Positions 9,017-18,175 are shown, counted from the stretch's first letter. The stretch: DNA of 64,000 nucleotides from Streptomyces sp. NBC_00178 (GCF_036206005.1 NZ_CP108143.1:5857501-5921500), one strand, 5' to 3'. Program-made: numbers and translations. The notes: generated by a model not told the origin, from the letters alone.

Positions 9017-11146
9017 CTACGCCGGAACGCTCGCCACGCCCGGCTCCAGGAACCGCTTCCCGTTGACGCGCTCCGAGACGCCCTCACGGTCCAGGTACGG
9101 CGTGATGCCGCCCAGGTGGAAGGGCCAGCCCGCGCCGGTGATCAGGCAGAGGTCGATGTCCTGGGGCTCGGCGACGACGCCCTCGGCGAGCATCAGGCCG
9201 ATCTCCTGCGCGACCGCGTCCAGGACGCGGTCGCGTACCTGCTCCTCGGTCAGGACGGTGTCGCCCTGCTGGAGGAGGGCGGCCACCTCGGGGTCGAGGA
9301 CCGGCGCGCCGGAGTCGTAGACGTAGAAGCCGCGCTTGCCCGCCTTCACGACCGCCGCGAGGTTCTCCGAGACCGTGAAGCGGTCCGGGAACGCGCGGTT
9401 CAGGGTCTCGGAGACGTGCAGGCCGATCGCCGGACCGACCAGCTCCAGCAGCACCAGCGGGGACATCGGCAGGCCGAGGGGCTCGATGGCCTTCTCCGCC
9501 GTCGCGACCGGGGTGCCCTCGTCGATGATGTTCTGGATCTCGCCCATGAAGCGGGTGAGGATGCGGTTGACGACGAACGCCGGGGCGTCCTTCACCAGCA
9601 CCGCGGTCTTCTTCAGCTTGCGGGCGACGCCGAAGGCCGTGGCCAGCGAGGCCTCGTCGGTCCGCTCGCCGCGGACGATCTCCAGGAGGGGGAGGATCGC
9701 CACCGGGTTGAAGAAGTGGAAGCCGACGACCCGCTCGGGGTTCTTCAGCTTCGACGCCATCTCGGTGACCGAGAGGGACGAGGTGTTCGTGGCGAGGATC
9801 GCGTGCGCCGGAGCGACCGCCTCGACCTCGGCGAACACCTTCTGCTTGACGCCGATCTCCTCGAAGACGGCCTCGATGATGAAGTCGGCGTCGTGGAAGC
9901 CCTCCGCCTTGTCCAGCACACCGGACACCAGCGCCTTCAGGCGGTTGGCCTTGTCCTGGTTGACGCGGCCCTTGCCGAGCAGCTTCTCGATCTCGGCGTG
10001 GACGTAGCCCACACCCTTGTCGACGCGCTCCTGGTCGATGTCCGTGAGGACGACCGGCACCTCCAGGCGACGCAGGAAGAGCAGCGCGAGCTGGCTGGCC
10101 ATCAGGCCCGCGCCCACCACGCCGACCTTGGTGACCGGACGTGCCAGGGCCTTGTCCGGAGCACCGGCCGGGCGCTTGGCGCGCTTCTGGACCAGGTTGA
10201 ACGAGTAGATCCCGGAGCGCAGCTCGCCGCCCATGATCAGGTCCGCGAGGGCCTGGTCCTCGGCGTCGAAGCCGGCGCCCAGGTCACCGCTCCTGGCCGC
10301 GGAGATGATGTCCAGCGCCCGGTAGGCGGCCGGGGCCGCGCCGTGCACCTTGGAGTCGGCGATCGCCTTACCGCGGGCGACGGCCTGGTCCCAGGCGTCA
10401 CCGCGGTCGGGCTCGGGGCGCTCGATCGCGATCTCGCCCTTGAGGACGGCCGCGGTCCAGATCAGCGACTGCTCCAGGAAGTCCGCGCCCTCGAAGATCG
10501 CGTCCGCGATCCCGAGCTCGAAGACCTGCTTGCCCTTGAGCTGGCGGTTCTGGTTGAGCGAGTTCTCGATGATCACCGACACGGCGCGGTCGGCGCCGAT
10601 CAGGTTGGGGAGCAGCGCGCAGCCGCCCCAGCCGGGGACCAGGCCGAGGAAGACCTCGGGCAGGGAGAACGCCGGGATCGCGGTGGAGACGGTGCGGTAG
10701 GAGCAGTGCAGGCCGATCTCGACGCCACCGCCCATCGCCGCGCCGTTGTAGTACGCGAACGTCGGGACCGCGAGGCCGGAGAGGCGGCGGAAGACGTCGT
10801 GGCCGCCCTTGCCGATGGCCAGCGCGTCCTTGTGGTCCTTCAGGAGCTCGACGCCCTTGAGGTCCGCGCCGACCGCGAAGATGAACGGCTTGCCGGTCAC
10901 ACCGACGCCGACGATCGAACCCTCGGCCGCCTCCTTCTCGACCTGGTCGAGGGCGGCGTCCAGGTTGGCCAGCGACTGCGGGCCGATGGTGGTCGGCTTG
11001 GTGTGGTCGAAGCCGTTGTCCAGCGTGACGAGGGCGAAACGGCCCGCGCCGCCGGGCAGGTCGAGGTGGCGTACGTGCGCCTGCGTGACGACCTCACCGG
11101 GGAACAGCTCGGCCGCACCCTTCAGAAGCTCGGTGGTGGAGCTCAC
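9017..11146 (-). CDS. fadJ: 3-hydroxyacyl-CoA dehydrogenase / enoyl-CoA hydratase fusion (fatty acid oxidation alpha subunit)
   Basis: This is a two-domain beta-oxidation enzyme. An N-terminal crotonase domain carries the oxyanion-hole region around GAAMGGGVEIGLHCSYR and VPGWGGCALLPNLIG. It is followed by an NAD-binding 3-hydroxyacyl-CoA dehydrogenase domain (VGVVGAGLMASQLALLF, ANTSSLSVTEMA, VGFHFFNPV, VNRILTRFMGE). It hydrates trans-2-enoyl-CoA and oxidises the L-3-hydroxyacyl-CoA for the thiolase encoded just upstream. The GTG at 11146 overlaps the thiolase stop by 4 bp and has GGAGGCAGCAA before it; the frame is open further upstream but that part lies inside fadA. The product is 709 residues, normal for the family. 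Confidence 0.95.
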   Translation of the reverse strand: MSSTTELLKGAAELFPGEVVTQAHVRHLDLPGGAGRFALVTLDNGFDHTKPTTIGPQSLANLDAALDQVEKEAAEGSIVGVGVTGKPFIFAVGADLKGVELLKDHKDALAIGKGGHDVFRRLSGLAVPTFAYYNGAAMGGGVEIGLHCSYRTVSTAIPAFSLPEVFLGLVPGWGGCALLPNLIGADRAVSVIIENSLNQNRQLKGKQVFELGIADAIFEGADFLEQSLIWTAAVLKGEIAIERPEPDRGDAWDQAVARGKAIADSKVHGAAPAAYRALDIISAARSGDLGAGFDAEDQALADLIMGGELRSGIYSFNLVQKRAKRPAGAPDKALARPVTKVGVVGAGLMASQLALLFLRRLEVPVVLTDIDQERVDKGVGYVHAEIEKLLGKGRVNQDKANRLKALVSGVLDKAEGFHDADFIIEAVFEEIGVKQKVFAEVEAVAPAHAILATNTSSLSVTEMASKLKNPERVVGFHFFNPVAILPLLEIVRGERTDEASLATAFGVARKLKKTAVLVKDAPAFVVNRILTRFMGEIQNIIDEGTPVATAEKAIEPLGLPMSPLVLLELVGPAIGLHVSETLNRAFPDRFTVSENLAAVVKAGKRGFYVYDSGAPVLDPEVAALLQQGDTVLTEEQVRDRVLDAVAQEIGLMLAEGVVAEPQDIDLCLITGAGWPFHLGGITPYLDREGVSERVNGKRFLEPGVASVPA

Positions 11147-12372
11147 TTGCTGCCTCCGGCTGCGTTCTCGAAGTTCGGGTTCTCCCAGACGACCGTCGCG
11201 CCCATGCCGAAGCCGACGCACATGGTCGTCAGGCCGTAGCGGACCTCCGGCTGCTCCTCGAACTGGCGGGCCAGCTGAGTCATCAGGCGGACGCCGGAGG
11301 AGGCGAGCGGGTGGCCGTAGGCGATGGCGCCGCCGTACTGGTTGACGCGCTGGTCGTCGTCGGCGATGCCGTAGTGCTCCAGGAAGGCCAGCACCTGCAC
11401 GGCGAAGGCCTCGTTGATCTCGAAGAGACCGATGTCCTCGATGGAGAGGCCGGCCTTGGCCAGGGCCTTCTCCGTCGCCGGGATCGGGCCGTAGCCCATG
11501 ACCTCGGGCTCGACACCCGCGAAGGCGTACGACACGAGGCGCATCCTCACCGGGAGGCCCAGCTCGCGGGCGGTCTCCTCGGACGCGAGCAGCGAGGCGG
11601 TGGCGCCGTCGTTGAGGCCCGCGGCGTTACCGGCCGTCACGCGGCCGTGGGCGCGGAACGGGGTCTTCAGACCGGCCAGCGACTCCAGGGTGGTGCCCGG
11701 GCGCATCGGCTCGTCGGCGGTGACCAGGCCCCAGCCCGTCTCCCCGACGGCCGGGTCGGTGCGGCGCACGGAGACCGGCACCAGATCCTGCTGGATCTTG
11801 CCGTTGGCGTACGCCTTGGCGGCCTTCTCCTGCGAGCGGACCGCGTACTCGTCGGCGCGCTGCTTGGTGATCGAGGGGTACCTGTCGTGCAGGTTCTCCG
11901 CGGTCATGCCCATGAAGAGGGCGGACTCGTCGACCAGCTTCTCCGACACGAGGCGCGGGTTCGGGTCCACGCTCTCGCCCATGGGGTGGCGCCCCATGTG
12001 CTCGACACCGCCCGCGATGACGACGTCGTACGCGCCGAAGGCGATGGAACCGGCCGTCGAGGTGACGGCGGTCAGGGCGCCCGCGCACATGCGGTCGATG
12101 GAGTAGCCGGGCACCGACTGCGGCAGGCCCGCGAGGATGCCGGCGGTGCGCCCGAGGGTGAGGCCCTGGTCGCCGATCTGCGTGGTCGCGGCGATGGCGA
12201 CCTCGTCGATCTTCGCGGGGTCCAGGTCCGGGTTGCGGCGCAGCAGCTCCCGGATGGCCTTCACGACGAGATCGTCGGCGCGGGTCTCGTGGTAGATGCC
12301 CTTCGGGCCCGCTTTGCCGAACGGGGTGCGGACGCCGTCGACGAAGACGACGTCCCGGATGGTACGAGGCAC
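11143..12372 (-). CDS. fadA: Acetyl-CoA C-acyltransferase (thiolase)
   Basis: 409 residues. The thiolase cysteine nucleophile lies in DRMCAGALTAV, the catalytic histidine in GGAIAYGHPLASSG and the second cysteine in TMCVGFGMGATVV; NEAFAVQVL is also typical. It cleaves 3-ketoacyl-CoA to acetyl-CoA and a shortened acyl-CoA. I chose the GTG at 12372 because GGAGGAGAGCC sits just upstream and the protein then begins with the family's PRTIRDVVFVDGVRTPFGK; longer frames add an implausible Cys/Arg-rich leader. It is transcribed ahead of fadJ with a 4-bp overlap. Confidence 0.95.
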   Translation of the reverse strand: MPRTIRDVVFVDGVRTPFGKAGPKGIYHETRADDLVVKAIRELLRRNPDLDPAKIDEVAIAATTQIGDQGLTLGRTAGILAGLPQSVPGYSIDRMCAGALTAVTSTAGSIAFGAYDVVIAGGVEHMGRHPMGESVDPNPRLVSEKLVDESALFMGMTAENLHDRYPSITKQRADEYAVRSQEKAAKAYANGKIQQDLVPVSVRRTDPAVGETGWGLVTADEPMRPGTTLESLAGLKTPFRAHGRVTAGNAAGLNDGATASLLASEETARELGLPVRMRLVSYAFAGVEPEVMGYGPIPATEKALAKAGLSIEDIGLFEINEAFAVQVLAFLEHYGIADDDQRVNQYGGAIAYGHPLASSGVRLMTQLARQFEEQPEVRYGLTTMCVGFGMGATVVWENPNFENAAGGSK

Positions 12373-12593
12373 GATGGCTCTCCTCCAGGGTGCGGGATGG
12401 CACTGCTGCGGGCGCACGCATCGGCACGCCACGCCCCTCATGCTACTTGCGGGTAACCAGACTGCCCACCCCCCACCGCCGGAGCGGCGAACGTCACACG
12501 GGCGGGAGCCTCGCCGGCGGCCCGGCGAGGCCGGGTAACTGGCGTGAATTCGATCCTCGTCGATGAGACGTACCCCGGTACGGCCCCGACACG

Positions 12594-12630
12594 CGGACGC
12601 CCCCCTGCCGGACCGGCAGGGGGGCGTCCG
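12594..12630 (-). terminator. Hairpin terminator after the RNase D gene
   Basis: A perfect 17-bp stem (12594-12610 with 12614-12630) with a 3-nt GAC loop, starting 7 bp past the RNase D stop on the minus strand. It should separate that transcript from the fadA promoter. The remaining gap (12373-12593) holds the fadA promoter region; no gene seen. Confidence 0.9.
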
Positions 12631-12636
12631 CGGATG

Positions 12637-13914
12637 TCAGGCGGCGTCCGTGTCGAGGGCCCGCAGCAGCAGGGGGCCGACCTGCTCGATCTGCCAGCGG
12701 CGTGCGCCGTGCCCGGCGAGCGCGGCCTCGACGGCGTCCGGCGTCAGGGCCTTCGGCGGCTCCCAGCAGACACGGCGCACCGTGTCGGGGGTGATCAGGT
12801 TCTCCTGCGGCATGTGGAGCCGCTCCGCGAGCTCCGACACCGCGGCACGGGCCGCCGACAGGCGGGCGGCGGCGGCCGGGTCCTTGTCCGCCCACGAGCG
12901 GGGCGGCGGCGGCCCGGCAGGGTGCTGGCCCGGCTGGGGCAGCTCGGTCTCGGGCAGCGCCTTGGCCCGGTCGACCGCCGCCTGCCACTGCTCCAGCTGG
13001 CGCCGGCCCATGCGGTGCCCGAAGCCGGGCAGCGCGGTGAGCGCCTGGACATTCGCCGGGAGCGCGAGGGCCGCCTCGATGATCGCGGCGTCCCCGAGCA
13101 CCTTGCCGGGCGAGATGTCCCGGCGCTGCGCCACCTGGTCACGGGCGGTCCACAGCTCGCGTACGACCGCGATCTGCCGGCGGCGGCGCACCTTGTGCAT
13201 GCCGGACGTCCGGCGCCACGGGTCCTTGCGCGGGGGCGCGGGCGGCGCCGACGCGATGGCCGCGAACTCCTCCAGGGCCCAGCCGAGCTTGCCCTGCCGG
13301 TCCAGCTCCTTCTCCAGCGCGTCGCGCAGGTCGACCAGGAGTTCGACGTCGAGCGCGGCGTAACGCAGCCAGGGCTCCGGCAGCGGGCGGGTGGACCAGT
13401 CGACGGCCGAGTGCCCCTTCTCCAGGGCGTAGCCGAGAACGTTCTCCACTATCGCGCCCAGTCCGACGCGCGGGAATCCCGCCAGCCGTCCCGCGAGCTC
13501 GGTGTCGAAGAGCGAGGTCGGGGTCATGCCTATGTCGCGCAGGCAGGGCAGGTCCTGCGTGGCGGCGTGCAGGATCCACTCGGTCCCGGTCAGGGCCTCG
13601 CCGAGAGTGGACAGGTCCGGGCAGCCGACCGGGTCGATCAGCGCGCTCCCGGCGCCCTCACGGCGCAGCTGCACGAGGTAGGCGCGCTGGCCGTAGCGGT
13701 AGCCGGAGGCGCGCTCCGCGTCGACGGCGACGGGACCCGTGCCCGCGGCGAAGTCCGCGACGACCCGCGCCAGCGCGTCGTCGGTCGCCACCACCGGGGG
13801 AATGCCCTCGCGCGGTTCGAGCAAGGGGATCGGCGCCGGGGCGACGTCGTCCGGGGGGGCGCCCCCGGTGGTTCGCAGTGAGGTGTCTGCTGCGGTCTCT
13901 TGGGCGTCGGTCAC
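12637..13914 (-). CDS. rnd: Ribonuclease D-like 3'-5' exonuclease with HRDC domain
   Basis: 425 residues. The DEDD-type exonuclease domain shows the acidic motifs DAERASG (Exo I, D-x-E), ATQDLPCL (Exo II) and YAALDVELLVDL (Exo III, Y...D). The HRDC nucleic-acid-binding domain follows, with GKVLGDAAIIEAAL and LTALPGFGHRMGRR. In bacteria such enzymes trim 3' ends of structured RNAs. The start is a GTG with a weak ribosome site. The N-terminal ~30 residues are a low-complexity Ala/Pro leader. Its own terminator follows, so it is likely monocistronic. Confidence 0.93.
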   Translation of the reverse strand: MTDAQETAADTSLRTTGGAPPDDVAPAPIPLLEPREGIPPVVATDDALARVVADFAAGTGPVAVDAERASGYRYGQRAYLVQLRREGAGSALIDPVGCPDLSTLGEALTGTEWILHAATQDLPCLRDIGMTPTSLFDTELAGRLAGFPRVGLGAIVENVLGYALEKGHSAVDWSTRPLPEPWLRYAALDVELLVDLRDALEKELDRQGKLGWALEEFAAIASAPPAPPRKDPWRRTSGMHKVRRRRQIAVVRELWTARDQVAQRRDISPGKVLGDAAIIEAALALPANVQALTALPGFGHRMGRRQLEQWQAAVDRAKALPETELPQPGQHPAGPPPPRSWADKDPAAAARLSAARAAVSELAERLHMPQENLITPDTVRRVCWEPPKALTPDAVEAALAGHGARRWQIEQVGPLLLRALDTDAA

Positions 13915-13939
13915 ATGCCAAGGGTATCTGTGTATGCGC

Positions 13940-13975
13940 GTCGCCCGTCGACGGAACGTTCCGTCGACGGGCGAC
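13940..13975. terminator. 36-bp perfect palindrome after whiI
   Basis: GTCGCCCGTCGACGGAAC is followed directly by its exact reverse complement. It starts 57 bp downstream of the whiI stop on the minus strand and 26 bp upstream of the RNase D start, so it most likely ends the whiI transcript. With no unpaired loop it could also be a protein-binding site. Confidence 0.75.
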
Positions 13976-14031
13976 CATGCGCGTAAACCGGCCGGATGTG
14001 CATCGGCGCAGGTACCGGCGGGACGAGGGGG

Positions 14032-14694
14032 TCAGTGGATGATGCCCGTCCGCAGGGCCACGGCGACCATTCCGGCGCGGTCTCCGGTGCCGAGCTTGCG
14101 GGCGATGCGGGCGAGGTGGCTCTTGACCGTGAGGGCGGAGAGGCCCATCGAGACGCCGATGGCCTTGTTGGACTGGCCCTCGGCGACCAGGCGGAGCACC
14201 TCCACCTCGCGGCCGGACAGTTCGCGGTAGCCGCCCGGGTGGCTCGGGGAACCGGGAGGCCTGCGGTGCATCCGGGCGGCGTTCGCGCCGATCGGGGCGA
14301 CACCGGGACGGGTGGGGTGGCCGATGTTGGTACGGGTGCCGGTGACGACGTAGCCCTTCACGCCGCCCGCGAGGGCGTTGCGTACCGCGCCGATGTCGTC
14401 GGCGGCGGAGAGGGCGAGGCCGTTCGGCCAGCCGGCGGCTCGGGTCTCGGACAGCAGGGTCAGCCCGGAACCGTCGGGCAGGTGGACGTCGGCAACGCAG
14501 ATATCGCGCGGGTTGCCGACGCGGGGGCGGGCCTCCGCGATGGACGACGCCTCGATGACGTCACGAACTCCGAGGGCCCACAGATGGCGGGTGACGGTGG
14601 AACGGACGCGCGGGTCGGCCACGACGACCATGGCCGTCGGCTTGTTCGGGCGGTAGGCGACCAGGCTTGCGGGCTGCTCGAGGAGAACGGACAC
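14032..14694 (-). CDS. whiI: WhiI-like atypical orphan response regulator
   Basis: 220 residues: an N-terminal receiver-like domain (~15-125) and a C-terminal LuxR/NarL helix-turn-helix (LSGREVEVLRLVAEGQSNKAIG, LTVKSHLARIARKLG). The receiver is degenerate. The phospho-acceptor Asp seems kept in VADVHLPDGSG, but the N-terminal acidic pair is reduced (VVVADPR) and the usual Lys of the GYLLK motif is Thr (VKGYVVTGT). This, and the position next to DUF3000 and hemE, fits WhiI, which in Streptomyces controls sporulation septation and pairs with BldM. No histidine kinase gene is adjacent. The ~40-residue interdomain linker is Pro/His/Arg-rich. The identity is from recall of the family, not a search. 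Confidence 0.85.
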   Translation of the reverse strand: MSVLLEQPASLVAYRPNKPTAMVVVADPRVRSTVTRHLWALGVRDVIEASSIAEARPRVGNPRDICVADVHLPDGSGLTLLSETRAAGWPNGLALSAADDIGAVRNALAGGVKGYVVTGTRTNIGHPTRPGVAPIGANAARMHRRPPGSPSHPGGYRELSGREVEVLRLVAEGQSNKAIGVSMGLSALTVKSHLARIARKLGTGDRAGMVAVALRTGIIH

Positions 14695-14865
14695 CAGGCC
14701 TCCTGGGGAGTGGCGGGACGGGCCGGCTCGGGGATGAAGCCGGGGCGAACCGTGCTTGAAGGGTCATTGACCTCTTCGGCAGCAGGCGCGTCCTCCTTTA
14801 GGGGAAGATCACGATTTCATGCGTAACAATTCGGGCAAATAGGACGCGCGATCGATTGTACGAAA

Positions 14866-14896
14866 AGAGAGCCGGTCCCTGTGCGACCGGCTCTCT
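14866..14896 (-). terminator. Rho-independent terminator after the DUF3000 gene
   Basis: A perfect 12-bp stem (14866-14877 with 14885-14896) with a 7-nt loop. On the minus strand it is followed by TTTT, and it begins 18 bp past the stop of the DUF3000 gene. Confidence 0.88.
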
Positions 14897-14913
14897 GGAA
14901 AAGTGACGCAGCG

Positions 14914-15573
14914 TCAGGAAACCTGGGGCCCCCGGCGCTGGGGGAGGGTGACCACCGCCGCGTCGGCCGTGCCCGACGGCGGCAGGCCCGCGAGCTGGCA
15001 GAGCAGATCGCCCCACGCCACCAGGTGGGCCGCCATGTCCGGCACCCCGCCGCGCGTCTCGCGCGGCGTCCACGAGGCGCGGATCTCGATCTGCGTCGCC
15101 GGGCGCCGCGCGGACAGGGCCCCGAAGTAGTGCGACCCGGCGCGGGTCACCGTCCCGCCGGCCTCGCCGTACGACAGCCCACGGGCGTCCAGGGCACCGG
15201 TCAGCCAGGTCCAGCACACCTCGGGCAGCAGCGGATCCGCGGCCATCTCCGGCTCCAGCTCCGCGCGCACCAGCGTCACCAACCGGAACGTGCCCTGCCA
15301 GGCGTCGTGTCCGGCCGGATCGTGCAGCAGGACGAGGCGGCCGTCGGCGAGATCCTCCTCGCCTTCCACGACCGCGGCCTCCAGGGCGTACGCGTGAGGG
15401 GCGAGCCGCTTCGGCGGCCGCGTGGGCTCCACCTCGAGCTCGGGGCGCAGGCGGGCCGAACGCAGAGCGTCGACCGCGGACCGGAACGCGACCGGGACTG
15501 ATTCGCCCTCCGCACCCCCCTCGCCGCCGGTGCCATCGGAATGATCGGAGAATTGTCCCTGAGCCGGAGCCAT
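14914..15573 (-). CDS. DUF3000 family protein
   Basis: 219 residues, soluble, no signal peptide or membrane segment. It matches the actinobacterial DUF3000 family by its overall pattern (VPVAFRSAVDAL near the start, GSHYFGALSARRPATQIEIRASWTP and HLVAWGDLLCQLAGLPP near the end). Function is unknown. It is conserved next to hemE in Streptomyces as I recall and is divergent from hemE here, with start codons about 90 bp apart, so the two promoters overlap or adjoin. Confidence 0.85.
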   Translation of the reverse strand: MAPAQGQFSDHSDGTGGEGGAEGESVPVAFRSAVDALRSARLRPELEVEPTRPPKRLAPHAYALEAAVVEGEEDLADGRLVLLHDPAGHDAWQGTFRLVTLVRAELEPEMAADPLLPEVCWTWLTGALDARGLSYGEAGGTVTRAGSHYFGALSARRPATQIEIRASWTPRETRGGVPDMAAHLVAWGDLLCQLAGLPPSGTADAAVVTLPQRRGPQVS

Positions 15574-15665
15574 GCGGGGAAGAGTAGGCGGAACCGGAGC
15601 CCCGTGCAGGGAGGGACACCCATGCGGCGTCCGGCTCCTTGCCGCTCCGTGCGAAGATTCTGTGT

Positions 15666-16775
15666 GTGAGTGTCAACGACCTTCCCTCAGAGCTCAGCTC
15701 CGTCCGATCAGGGGAGGGCCCGTCCGCGGGCCTGCAGACGACCCCCGCCACCCACGACTCGGCGTTCCTCAAGGCGTGCCGTCGCGAGCCGGTGCCCCAC
15801 ACGCCGGTCTGGTTCATGCGTCAGGCGGGGCGGTCGCTGCCCGAGTACCTGAAGGTCCGCGAGGGCATCGCGATGCTCGACTCCTGCATGATGCCGGAGC
15901 TCGTCACCGAGATCACCCTCCAGCCCGTGCGCCGCCACAAGGTCGACGCCGCGATCTACTTCAGCGACATCGTCGTGCCGCTCAAGGCCATCGGCATCGA
16001 CCTCGACATCAAGCCCGGCGTCGGCCCGGTGATCGCCGAGCCGATCCGCACCCGCGCCGACCTGGCCCGGCTGCGCGACCTCACCCCCGAGGACGTCCCG
16101 TACGTCACCGAGGCCATCGGCATGCTCACCGCCGAACTCGGCGCGACGCCGCTCATCGGCTTCGCCGGTGCGCCGTTCACGCTGGCCAGCTACCTCGTGG
16201 AGGGCGGCCCGTCCCGCAACCACGAGCGCACCAAGGCGATGATGTACGGCGAGCCCGAGCTCTGGGCGGAGCTGCTCGACCGCCTCGCGGAGATCACCGG
16301 CGCGTTCCTGAAGGTGCAGATCGAGGCCGGCGCCTCCGCGGTCCAGCTCTTCGACTCCTGGGTCGGCGCCCTCGCTCCGGCCGACTACCGCGGCTCGGTC
16401 ATGCCGGCCTCGGCGAAGGTCTTCGACGCCGTCGCGTCGTACGGTGTCCCGCGCATCCACTTCGGTGTGGGCACCGGCGAACTGCTCGGCCTGATGGGCG
16501 AGGCCGGTGCGGACGTCGTGGGCGTCGACTGGCGCGTCCCGATGGACGAGGGCGCCCGCCGGGTCGGCCCCGGCAAGGCGCTCCAGGGCAACCTCGACCC
16601 CGCCGTGCTGTTCGCCCCGACCGAGGCGGTGGAGGCGAAGACCCGCGACGTGCTCGCCGCCGCCGCGGGTCTGGAGGGCCACATCTTCAACCTCGGCCAC
16701 GGCGTCATGCCGACGACCGACCCCGACGCGCTGACCCGGCTCGTGGAGTACGTCCACGAGCGGACGGCGCGCTGA
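15666..16775 (+). CDS. hemE: Uroporphyrinogen III decarboxylase
   Basis: 369 residues. Both family signatures are present: PHTPVWFMRQAGRSLPEY near residue 45 and GFAGAPFTLASYLVEGG near residue 165. It removes four carboxyl groups from uroporphyrinogen III to give coproporphyrinogen III, the branch point to heme. The frame is open from 15639; I chose the GTG at 15666 (VSVNDLPSELSS), but no strong ribosome site precedes it, so leaderless or alternative initiation is possible. The later heme genes hemY and hemQ lie 2.5 kb downstream on the same strand. The 3' end faces the next gene with only 11 bp between stops. Confidence 0.95.
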   Translation: MSVNDLPSELSSVRSGEGPSAGLQTTPATHDSAFLKACRREPVPHTPVWFMRQAGRSLPEYLKVREGIAMLDSCMMPELVTEITLQPVRRHKVDAAIYFSDIVVPLKAIGIDLDIKPGVGPVIAEPIRTRADLARLRDLTPEDVPYVTEAIGMLTAELGATPLIGFAGAPFTLASYLVEGGPSRNHERTKAMMYGEPELWAELLDRLAEITGAFLKVQIEAGASAVQLFDSWVGALAPADYRGSVMPASAKVFDAVASYGVPRIHFGVGTGELLGLMGEAGADVVGVDWRVPMDEGARRVGPGKALQGNLDPAVLFAPTEAVEAKTRDVLAAAAGLEGHIFNLGHGVMPTTDPDALTRLVEYVHERTAR

Positions 16776-16786
16776 GACCCGGCCCC

Positions 16787-18175
16787 TCAGCCCTCGTCCC
16801 GCAGGGCCGCCCGCACCGCCGCGACGGTCTTGCGGGCGGCCACCAGGACCGGGTCCCAGACCGGTGAGAACGGCGGGGCGTAGCCGAGGTCGAGCGCGGT
16901 CATGCCCTCCACGGTCATGCCCGCGGTCAGGGCGACCGCGGCGACGTCCACCCGCTTCGCCGACCCCTCACGGCCCACGATCTGCACGCCCAGCAGCCTT
17001 CCCGTGCGGTACTCGGCGATCATCTTCACCGTCATGGGCTGCGCTCCGGGGTAGTAGCCCGCGCGGCCCGTCGACTCGATCGTCGCCGTGACGTAGCGCA
17101 GGCCGACGGCGCGCGCGTCCTTCTCACGCAGCCCGGTCCTCGCGATCTCCAGGTCGCAGACCTTGCTCACCGCCGTACCGACGACACCGGGGAAGGTGCC
17201 GTAGCCGCCGCCCACGTTGGCGCCGATGATCTGGCCGTGCTTGTTGGCGTGGGTGCCGAGCGCGATGTGGCGGGTGCGGTGCGCGACGAGGTCGAGCACC
17301 TCGACGCAGTCCCCGCCCGCCCAGATGTCGTCGTGCCCCACGACCCGCATCGAGAGGTCCGTCAGAAGTCCGCCGTGCGGGCCCAGCGGCAGACCGGCCG
17401 CAGCCGCCAGAGTGGTCTCCGGCTCCACGCCGATGCCGAGCACGACGACGTCCGCCGGATACGTCGCCGCGTCCGTGGTCACCGCGGTCACCCGGCCGTC
17501 CTCGCCGGTCAGGACCCCGGTGACCGAGGCGTTGTCGACCGTGGTGATGCCCAGACCGTCCATGGCCTCGTGGACGAGCCGCCCCATGTCCGGATCGAGG
17601 GTGGCCATGGGCTGGGCGCCGCGGTTGAGCACCGTCACCTCGAAGCCGCGCTTGAGCATCGCCTCGGCCATCTCGACGCCGATGTACCCGGCGCCGACGA
17701 CGACGGCCCGGCGCTCCCCGGCGCGGTCCAGCGAGTCCAGGAGCGCCTGGCCGTCGCCCAGGGTCTGCACCCCGTGGACGCCCGGCGCGTCGATGCCCGG
17801 CAGGTCCGGGCGGACCGGCCGGGCACCCGTCGCGATCACGAGCTTGTCGTAGTCCGTCCAGTACGACTCACCCCGGGCGAGGTCCCGGGCGCGGACCCTC
17901 CGGCCCGCCACGTCGATCTCCGTCACCTCGGTGCGGGTACGCAGATCGATGGAACGGTCCCGGTGCTCCTCGGGGCTGCGGGCGATGAGTTCGTCGCGGG
18001 AGCCGACGTCACCGCTCACCCAGTACGGGATGCCGCAGGCCGAGTACGAGGTGAACTCCCCGCGCTCGAAGGCGACGATGCTCAGCTCGTCCGGCCCCTT
18101 GAGCCTGCGGGCCTGCGACGCGGCGGACATGCCCGCCGCGTCGCCCCCGACGACCACCAGTCGTTCCGCCGCCAT
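16787..18175 (-). CDS. FAD-dependent NAD(P)H oxidoreductase, CoA-disulfide-reductase type
   Basis: 462 residues: an FAD Rossmann fold at the start (VVVGGDAAGMSAASQARRL), a redox cysteine in SYSACGIPYWVSG near residue 48, an NAD(P)H-binding fold (AVVVGAGYIGVEMAEAML), the FAD-contact motif DIWAGGDCVEV and a C-terminal dimerisation domain (GAQPMTVKMIAEYRTGRLLG). The single active-site Cys and spacing fit CoA-disulfide reductase / NADH oxidase (Nox) / NADH peroxidase enzymes. Actinobacteria mainly use mycothiol, so the real substrate (CoA disulfide, persulfide or oxygen) is open. Its start has AGGGACC upstream. Confidence 0.85.
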   Translation of the reverse strand: MAAERLVVVGGDAAGMSAASQARRLKGPDELSIVAFERGEFTSYSACGIPYWVSGDVGSRDELIARSPEEHRDRSIDLRTRTEVTEIDVAGRRVRARDLARGESYWTDYDKLVIATGARPVRPDLPGIDAPGVHGVQTLGDGQALLDSLDRAGERRAVVVGAGYIGVEMAEAMLKRGFEVTVLNRGAQPMATLDPDMGRLVHEAMDGLGITTVDNASVTGVLTGEDGRVTAVTTDAATYPADVVVLGIGVEPETTLAAAAGLPLGPHGGLLTDLSMRVVGHDDIWAGGDCVEVLDLVAHRTRHIALGTHANKHGQIIGANVGGGYGTFPGVVGTAVSKVCDLEIARTGLREKDARAVGLRYVTATIESTGRAGYYPGAQPMTVKMIAEYRTGRLLGVQIVGREGSAKRVDVAAVALTAGMTVEGMTALDLGYAPPFSPVWDPVLVAARKTVAAVRAALRDEG

